A stretch of DNA of 11,138 nucleotides from Erysipelotrichaceae bacterium (GTDB lineage Bacteria; Bacillota_I; Bacilli_A; Erysipelotrichales; Erysipelotrichaceae), in NCBI GenBank assembly GCA_024681275.1, contig JAILBD010000219.1, positions 1-11,138 on the forward strand, read 5' to 3'. The notes under the pieces were generated by a model. It searched no databases. It was not told the DNA's origin and worked only from the letters and a program-made list of their open reading frames with translations. The position numbers were made by a program, and so were the translations under genes. The first letter of the stretch is position 1, and every line of letters starts with the position of its first letter. Below, piece by piece: positions 6,699 through 11,138 of the stretch.

Positions 6699-6876
6699 CA
6701 TGTCCGTATGATGCGTGTTTAAGAGAGTTGGCGTTTGCTGAAAGCCAATACATAGTCTTACGGGAATCACTTATGAGCTCTGATAACAAAATTATCAGCG
6801 TCACTCGCGTTAAGAGTTTGAGAAACAAATGAAGGTGGTACCTCGCTGAATAGCGACCTTTGGTAGCACCTTTTTT
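6699..6876 (+). promoter_or_regulatory. T-box riboswitch, isoleucine-specific, controlling ileS
   Basis: This leader RNA senses the charging of tRNA-Ile and lets ileS be transcribed when uncharged tRNA binds. Stem I spans roughly 6699-6775. CCGTA (6704-6708) pairs with TACGG (6759-6763), followed by the conserved AAGAGAG element (6721-6727), the apical GTTGGC/GCCAAT stem and the GCTG (GNUG) loop element (6737-6740). The specifier is AUC (6766-6768) within GAATCAC, an isoleucine codon. Stem II is TGATAA/TTATCA (6781-6797), and stem III is ACTC/GAGT (6803-6817). The T-box reads AAGGTGGTACC (6832-6842). Its UGGU bulge (6836-6839) would pair with the tRNA ACCA end, and the variable U with discriminator A. 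The basal pairing of stem I was not fully resolved by hand. Confidence 0.95.
6832..6876 (+). terminator. T-box regulated terminator
   Basis: AAGGTGGTACC (6832-6842) pairs with GGTAGCACCTT (6862-6872) with one G-G mismatch. An inner stem TCGCT/AGCGA (6843-6847 and 6852-6856) closes a GAAT loop, and CCTTT bulges on the 3' side. Six T residues follow (6871-6876). The 5' strand is shared with the antiterminator, so binding of uncharged tRNA-Ile would disrupt this hairpin. Confidence 0.92.
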
Positions 6877-6895
6877 CTTTAAAAAGGAGTTTGAT

Positions 6896-9625
6896 ATGGA
6901 ATACAAAGACACACTGCACATGCCGAAGACCGATTTTGAGATGAGAGGCAATCTTCCTAAGAAAGAACCTGACATCCTGAAGAATTGGGAAGAAGATGAT
7001 CATTATCACAAGATCCTGGAAAAGAACAGGGATCATACGCCATTCGTATTGCATGATGGTCCGCCTTATGCCAATGGCAACCTTCACGCCGGTACAGCGA
7101 TGAATCGCATCATCAAAGATATCATCGTCCGTTCCAAGGCGATGGCCGGCTATTATACGCCGTTTTTCCCGGGTTGGGACACACATGGTCTTCCGATCGA
7201 AAACGCGGTTCAGAAGCTCGGCGTGAACCGCAAAGAGGTCAGTGCCAAGGAGTTCAGGGAAAAGTGTGAGGAATATGCTCATCAGCAGATCGCGAAGCAG
7301 ATGCTGACGGAGAAGAGACTTGGACAGATCGGTGACTATGAGAATCCTTATATCACTTTGCAGAAGGGCTTCGAAGGCCGTCAGATCAGATCCTTTGCCA
7401 AAATGGCACTGGATGGCATGATCTTCCAGGGCCTCAAGCCGATCTACTGGTCACCATATCAGGAGACTGCGATCGCTGATTCTGAGATCGTCTATTTTGA
7501 CCGCAAGGATCCGACGATCTTCGTCACTTTTGATGTCAAAGATGGCAAGGGCGTTCTTGAAGATGATGCGAAATTCGTCATCTGGACGACGACTCCTTGG
7601 ACTTTGCCGGCAAACGTCGCGATCACACTCCATCCGGATCTGACATATGCTTTAGTCAGAACGGAAAAGGGCAAGATGGTCATGCTGGAGAACCTGGTCG
7701 ATGCTCTGATGGCTAAATTTGAGCTGAATGAACACGAAGTTCTGAAAACCTTCAAAGGAAGAGAACTGGAAGGTCTTGTTTGCAAACATGTCCTGTATCC
7801 GCAAGAAAGAGAGTCTGTCATCTGCCTGGCTGATTATGTCACAGATGAAGATGGCACCGGCTGTGTCCATACTGCCGGTGGCCATGGCCTGGATGACTTC
7901 TATACGACGCAGAGATACGGCTTGCCTACGGTATGCCCGGTCGATGAGAAGGGCTGCATGACAGAAGAAGCCGGGGAATGGCTGAAGGGCCAGTTCGTCT
8001 TTGACGCAAACAAGACGATCACAGAGCGTCTGGATGAGGAAGGCCACCTTCTGAAGCTGGAATGGGTGACACACTCCTATCCGCATGATGACAGACTGAA
8101 AAAACCGGTCATCTTTAGAGCGACGACTCAGTGGTTCGCTTCGATCGAACAGATCAAGCCGCAGCTGCTAGAAGCGATCAGATCCGTCAAATGGATCAAC
8201 TCATTCGGTGAACTGCGCCTGACCAACATGGTCAAGGACCGCAAAGACTGGTGCATCTCGCGTCAGAGGCTCTGGGGCGTACCTATCCCTATCATCTATA
8301 ACGAAGACAAGACGCCGATCATCGATGCCGATGTCTTTGAACATATCGCCAAACTCTTTGATGAGCATGGCTCAAATGTCTGGTTTGAATCTGAAGCAAA
8401 GGATCTCCTTCCGGAAGGTTACAGCAATCCTGCCTCACCTAACGGCAAGTTCACGAAAGAGACGGATATCATGGATGTCTGGTTCGATTCAGGATCTTCC
8501 TGGAATGAGCTGATCGCGAGAGGCTATTCCTATCCTTGCGACCTCTATTTTGAAGGATCCGACCAGTACAGAGGTTGGTTCAACTCGTCTCTGATCGTTT
8601 CCGTTGCCAATCACGGTGTCGCACCGTATAAGTCAGTCCTCTCTCACGGCTATGTCTGTGACTCCAAGGGCGAGGCGATGCACAAATCTGTCGGCAACGT
8701 CGTGGATCCGCTGGACATCATCAAACAGTATGGTGCCGATATCCTGAGACTGTGGGCCGCTTCCGAAGACTTCAAAGCAGACATGAGAATCGGTGATTCC
8801 AACCTGAAACAGGTCTCTGATCAGTATCGCAAGATCAGGAACACCTTCCGCTTCATGCTGGGGAATATCAACAGAGAAGACTTCAGTGAAGATAAGATGG
8901 TCGCATATGAGGATCTGGAGCCGGTCGATAAATATATGATGATCGCTTTGAATGATATGGCCAGAAAGACGAAGGAAGCTTTCGACAATTATGATTTCGT
9001 CCTGGCTTCCTCGACGATGACCAATTTCATGACCAACGAATTGTCCAGCTACTACTGCGACTTCGCAAAGGATATCCTGTATTGCGATAAAGAGGATTCT
9101 CCGCGCAGACGCAAGATCCAGACAGTCCTTTATACTGCTGTCGACTATCTGGTCAGACTCTGGTCTCCGATCCTGGTCTATACGACTGATGAAGTCTGGA
9201 AATTCTTCGGCAACGATGAGGCAAAGAGCGTTCACTACGTTCACTTCCCTGATACTGTGAATTACGAGGGCGAGGATGTCATCAAGACTGAATTCGCAAG
9301 ACTTCATGAGATCAGAACGGACATCTTCAAGGCAAGAGAGGAAGCGATCAACGCCAAGATCATCGAGAAGCCGATGCAGGCTCACGCCTTGCTGCATCTG
9401 AAGGAAGAAGATAAGAAACTCCTGCTCGATGCATTCGGTGATAAGATCAATCAGTGGCTGATCATCGCTAAGGTCTCTTTCGTCGATGAGGAACTGACCA
9501 GATACGATAATGTCGAAGTGAAGATCGAGATGGCAAAAGGCCATGTCTGTCCACGTTGCTGGAACGTCGTTGAAGATGAAAACGAAGACGGTCTGTGTGA
9601 CAGATGTGCTGATGCATTGAAATGA
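6896..9625 (+). CDS. ileS: Isoleucyl-tRNA synthetase (type 1)
   Basis: This class Ia aminoacyl-tRNA synthetase activates Ile with ATP, charges tRNA-Ile, and hydrolyses mischarged Val-tRNA. It has 909 residues, full length. Order: the Rossmann catalytic core with the HIGH-motif position reading HAGT (64-67); the CP1 editing domain with WTTTPWT (230-236) and HTAGGHGLDD (325-334), where the usual Pro of HTAPGHG is Gly328 while Asp333 is kept; the KMSKS position reading AMHKS (594-598); and the anticodon-binding helical domain. The C-terminal zinc site is Cys885, Cys888, Cys901 and Cys904, which marks a type-1 bacterial enzyme. The ATG at 6896 follows AAAGGAG (6883-6889) by six bases and gives the family N-terminus (MEYKDTLHMPKTDF). 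An upstream TTG at 6860 lies in the terminator and is rejected. Expression should follow tRNA-Ile charging through the T-box. Confidence 0.97.
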   Translation: MEYKDTLHMPKTDFEMRGNLPKKEPDILKNWEEDDHYHKILEKNRDHTPFVLHDGPPYANGNLHAGTAMNRIIKDIIVRSKAMAGYYTPFFPGWDTHGLPIENAVQKLGVNRKEVSAKEFREKCEEYAHQQIAKQMLTEKRLGQIGDYENPYITLQKGFEGRQIRSFAKMALDGMIFQGLKPIYWSPYQETAIADSEIVYFDRKDPTIFVTFDVKDGKGVLEDDAKFVIWTTTPWTLPANVAITLHPDLTYALVRTEKGKMVMLENLVDALMAKFELNEHEVLKTFKGRELEGLVCKHVLYPQERESVICLADYVTDEDGTGCVHTAGGHGLDDFYTTQRYGLPTVCPVDEKGCMTEEAGEWLKGQFVFDANKTITERLDEEGHLLKLEWVTHSYPHDDRLKKPVIFRATTQWFASIEQIKPQLLEAIRSVKWINSFGELRLTNMVKDRKDWCISRQRLWGVPIPIIYNEDKTPIIDADVFEHIAKLFDEHGSNVWFESEAKDLLPEGYSNPASPNGKFTKETDIMDVWFDSGSSWNELIARGYSYPCDLYFEGSDQYRGWFNSSLIVSVANHGVAPYKSVLSHGYVCDSKGEAMHKSVGNVVDPLDIIKQYGADILRLWAASEDFKADMRIGDSNLKQVSDQYRKIRNTFRFMLGNINREDFSEDKMVAYEDLEPVDKYMMIALNDMARKTKEAFDNYDFVLASSTMTNFMTNELSSYYCDFAKDILYCDKEDSPRRRKIQTVLYTAVDYLVRLWSPILVYTTDEVWKFFGNDEAKSVHYVHFPDTVNYEGEDVIKTEFARLHEIRTDIFKAREEAINAKIIEKPMQAHALLHLKEEDKKLLLDAFGDKINQWLIIAKVSFVDEELTRYDNVEVKIEMAKGHVCPRCWNVVEDENEDGLCDRCADALK

Positions 9626-9630
9626 TCGAT

Positions 9631-9660
9631 GAGCGGAACGGATGTTCCGCTTTCTTTTTG
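9631..9660 (+). terminator. Rho-independent terminator of ileS
   Basis: AGCGGAAC (9632-9639) pairs with GTTCCGCT (9644-9651) around a GGAT loop; a G-T wobble (9631 with 9652) can extend it. TTTCTTTTTG follows. It begins six bases after the ileS stop codon. Confidence 0.88.
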
Positions 9661-9665
9661 TGGGT

Positions 9666-9671
9666 TATAAT
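9666..9671 (+). promoter_or_regulatory. -10 box of the RlmI-type gene (leaderless)
   Basis: There is a perfect TATAAT six bases before the ATG at 9678, directly after the ileS terminator U-tract. Transcription starting 6-7 bases downstream of the box would begin on the A of the start codon or next to it, giving a leaderless mRNA. No Shine-Dalgarno is present between the box and the ATG, and no clear -35 is visible because the ileS terminator occupies that position. Confidence 0.6.
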
Positions 9672-9677
9672 GTTTGT

Positions 9678-10865
9678 ATGATCAAAGTCGCTTTGAAGAA
9701 AAATGAAGGCCGGACATTGTCTGCCGGCGGACTGTGGATCTTCGATAACGAGGTCGACAGGATAGAAGGGGAATACAGGAACGGAGATATCGTTGAAGTC
9801 GTATCTTTCAAAGATGATTTTTTAGGTTACGGATATATCAATGACAATTCCAAGATCATGATCAGGATCCTTTCCAGAAAGAGGAATGAGGTCATTGACA
9901 GGGGATTCTTCAGAAAACGTTTCTATGACGCCTGGAATTACCGTAAAAATGTCGTTGAGACAAACTGCTGCCGCATCGTTTTTTCCGATTCAGATCGTCT
10001 GCCGGGGCTCATCGTCGACAAATTCAATGACATCCTGGTCTTTGAGATCGATACTTTGGGAATGGATGTCAGGAAGGATATGCTGACTGAAACTCTCTGT
10101 GAGGTCCTCAGGGAAGATGGCCTGGAGATCAAGGGGATCTACGAACGCAGTGATGCCAGAGTCAGGACTCTGGAGGGTCTGGACAGGGTCAAGGGTTTTT
10201 TAAGCGAGCCTTTTGATACTCTCATCGAAGTGGATGAAAATGGAGTCAGGCTCAATGTCAATATTGCCGAAGGCCAGAAGACCGGCTATTTCCTGGATCA
10301 GAAATACAACCATCTTGCAATACGCCGGCTCTGTAAAGACAAAAAAGTCCTGGACTGCTGCACCCATACAGGCGGTTTCGCTTTAAGTGCTGCCAAAGTT
10401 GCAAAAGAAGTCATTGGCATCGATGCCTCACAGCTGGCGATCGATCAGGCAAGCGAGAACAGCAGGCTCAATGGTTTCACGAATACCAGGTTCATCGTTG
10501 CCGATGTGTTTGATTATCTTGTTGAGATGGAAAAGAAAAAAGAAAGGTTTGATGTGATCATACTCGATCCGCCTGCCTTTACCAAATCAAAGAATTCTTT
10601 GAAAAACGCTTCAAAAGGATACAAGGAGATCAACTACAGAGCAATGAAACTGCTCAATCCGGGCGGATTCCTTGTGACCTGTTCCTGCAGCGAATATATG
10701 ACCAGAGATCTGTTCATGAAGATCATCCTCTCTGCTGCGAACGACTCTCACAAGCGTCTGAGACTGGTCGAAAACAGGGCACAGTCTCCTGATCATCCGA
10801 TCATCATCGGCAACAATGTTTCCGATTATCTGAAATGCGTGATCGTTCAGGTCAATGACAGATGA
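9678..10865 (+). CDS. rlmI: Class I SAM-dependent 23S rRNA (cytosine-C5) methyltransferase, RlmI family
   Basis: This is a predicted rRNA m5C methyltransferase; E. coli RlmI modifies C1962 of 23S rRNA, and I infer the same or a related site here. The 395 residues match the 396 of E. coli RlmI. An N-terminal PUA domain covers about 1-75 (VALKKNEGRTLSAGGLWIFDN). A central domain contains SDRLPGLIVDKF (106-116), YERSD (155-159) and EGQKTGYFLDQ (198-208). The C-terminal Rossmann methyltransferase has motif I DCCTHTGGFALSA (226-238), motif IV DPPAF (297-301), and LVTCSCS (332-338), whose Cys335/Cys337 lie where the family keeps its catalytic cysteine. Start 9678 fits the family N-terminus; the longer reading from 9642 begins inside the ileS terminator loop. 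The gene is monocistronic and converges on the NifU-like gene. Specificity within the RlmI/RlmK-like group is uncertain. Confidence 0.87.
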   Translation: MIKVALKKNEGRTLSAGGLWIFDNEVDRIEGEYRNGDIVEVVSFKDDFLGYGYINDNSKIMIRILSRKRNEVIDRGFFRKRFYDAWNYRKNVVETNCCRIVFSDSDRLPGLIVDKFNDILVFEIDTLGMDVRKDMLTETLCEVLREDGLEIKGIYERSDARVRTLEGLDRVKGFLSEPFDTLIEVDENGVRLNVNIAEGQKTGYFLDQKYNHLAIRRLCKDKKVLDCCTHTGGFALSAAKVAKEVIGIDASQLAIDQASENSRLNGFTNTRFIVADVFDYLVEMEKKKERFDVIILDPPAFTKSKNSLKNASKGYKEINYRAMKLLNPGGFLVTCSCSEYMTRDLFMKIILSAANDSHKRLRLVENRAQSPDHPIIIGNNVSDYLKCVIVQVNDR

Positions 10866-10890
10866 AAAAAGTTCCTTGCGGAACTTTTTT
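10865..10890. terminator. Bidirectional terminator shared by rlmI and the NifU-like gene
   Basis: AAAAAAGTTCC (10865-10875) pairs with GGAACTTTTTT (10880-10890) around a TTGC loop. The A-run on one side and the T-run on the other make it a terminator in both directions. It begins at the last base of the rlmI TGA and overlaps the first two bases of the NifU-like stop codon (TAA read on the minus strand at 10891-10889). Confidence 0.9.
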
Positions 10891-11122
10891 ACGCTAATCT
10901 GACTTCCTTGATGCCTTCAACTTCATCGAGGATCAGTGCTTCGACACCTTCTTTCAAGGTGTAATCAAGAGCCATACAGCCTACGCAGGCGCCGTGTACG
11001 CTCACATAGACGATATCGTCTTCAAGTTTGACGAACTGAACATCGCCGCCGTCGTTCTGGATATATGGTCTGACTTTTTCGATCGTCTTTTCGATCTGTC
11101 TGATTTTTTCTTCTCTTTCCAT
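10889..11122 (-). CDS. NifU-like C-terminal domain protein (Fe-S scaffold or carrier)
   Basis: This small cytoplasmic protein of 77 residues corresponds to the stand-alone NifU C-terminal (Nfu) domain, which holds a [4Fe-4S] cluster at a subunit interface and passes it to target enzymes. The hallmark IEKVRPYIQNDGGDV (14-28) and the cluster motif CVGC (Cys46, Cys49) within HGACVGCMALDYTLKEGVE are both present, so the protein looks functional. Its length matches the short NifU-like proteins of Bacillota rather than the longer NfuA, which has an extra A-type domain. The N-terminus is charged (MEREEKIRQIEKTIEK). GGAG (11134-11137) upstream on this strand is a possible ribosome site at a long 11-base spacing. 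It converges with rlmI. Which Fe-S enzymes it serves cannot be told from this window. Confidence 0.93.
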   Translation of the reverse strand: MEREEKIRQIEKTIEKVRPYIQNDGGDVQFVKLEDDIVYVSVHGACVGCMALDYTLKEGVEALILDEVEGIKEVRLA

Positions 11123-11138
11123 AGTTTTATAATCTCCA
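11123..11138 (-). promoter_or_regulatory. Upstream edge of the NifU-like gene (possible RBS or -10)
   Basis: On the minus strand this reads TGGAGATTATAAAACT before the ATG. GGAG may be a Shine-Dalgarno, though 11 bases is a long spacing. TATAAA (11131-11126) could be a -10 box, but it lies only three bases from the ATG. On the plus strand the same bases hold a perfect TATAAT (11128-11133) that could serve a gene beyond the right edge. The sequence ends before this can be settled. Confidence 0.3.

Noticed and set aside
6860..6895. Extended N-terminus for IleRS from a TTG codon
   Set aside because: It lies inside the T-box terminator; the AAAGGAG site six bases before ATG 6896 fixes the start.
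8633..9544. Long open frame on the minus strand inside ileS (303 codons)
   Set aside because: It is an antisense shadow. The translation is a monotonous Ile/Asp/Leu/Arg mix (from GATC-rich coding sequence) with no family resemblance, and ileS is intact over the same bases.
9642..9677. Extended N-terminus for the RlmI-type protein
   Set aside because: The upstream ATG is in the ileS terminator loop, before the TATAAT box, has no ribosome site, and adds residues not found in the family.
1..11138. Mobile element, CRISPR array, toxin-antitoxin or defence genes
   Set aside because: I found no transposase, integrase, direct-repeat array, or small paired genes, and codon use looks uniform across all genes.

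Overview
The window looks like chromosomal housekeeping DNA from a Gram-positive member of the Bacillota (Firmicutes). Four things point there: a SepF cell-division protein, a T-box riboswitch in front of ileS, strong AAGGAGG-type ribosome binding sites, and rho-independent terminators made of a short hairpin plus a U-run. Base composition looks moderate by eye (somewhat under half G+C), with a strong preference for ATC as the Ile codon and for CTG as the Leu codon. The proteins remind me of Erysipelotrichia-like or clostridial relatives, but the family cannot be fixed without a database search. I see no mobile element, CRISPR array, tRNA, rRNA or phage gene.

Region 1 (1-5440) is a complete branched-chain amino acid ABC transporter operon: livJ (lipoprotein binding protein), livH and livM (permeases), livG and livF (ATPases), then a small CBS-CBS-ACT protein that is probably its regulator or sensor. 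The first terminator (9-47) closes an upstream unit. A 12-bp hairpin separates livJ from livH, which should let the binding protein be made in excess. From livH onward the genes are spaced by only 1-2 bases or overlap by 4, and a strong terminator ends the unit at 5412-5440.

Region 2 (5441-6252) is a Cof-type HAD phosphatase. Its TATAAT box lies only 8 bases before the ATG, so the mRNA is probably leaderless or nearly so.

Region 3 (6235-9660) holds sepF, with a recognisable promoter whose spacer contains a cre-like palindrome. It is followed by an isoleucine T-box riboswitch (specifier AUC, UGGU T-box bulge) and ileS. The ileS product is a full-length type-1 isoleucyl-tRNA synthetase with unusual signature motifs: HAGT for HIGH, AMHKS for KMSKS, and HTAGGHG in the editing site. 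The ylmG, ylmH and divIVA genes often found between sepF and ileS in Bacillota are absent.

Region 4 (9666-11138) holds an RlmI-type rRNA methyltransferase gene, again with TATAAT almost touching its ATG. A small NifU-like iron-sulfur scaffold gene runs convergently on the minus strand. The two share one bidirectional terminator of 26 bases that overlaps both stop codons.

Taken together, the genes supply isoleucine, leucine and valine (liv) and charge tRNA-Ile under tRNA feedback (T-box-ileS). Cell-division, rRNA-modification and Fe-S housekeeping genes sit alongside. I do not see a convincing undescribed multi-gene system. The most interesting points are the altered IleRS motifs, the apparent leaderless promoters, the cre-like site at sepF, and the CBS-ACT protein inside the transporter operon.
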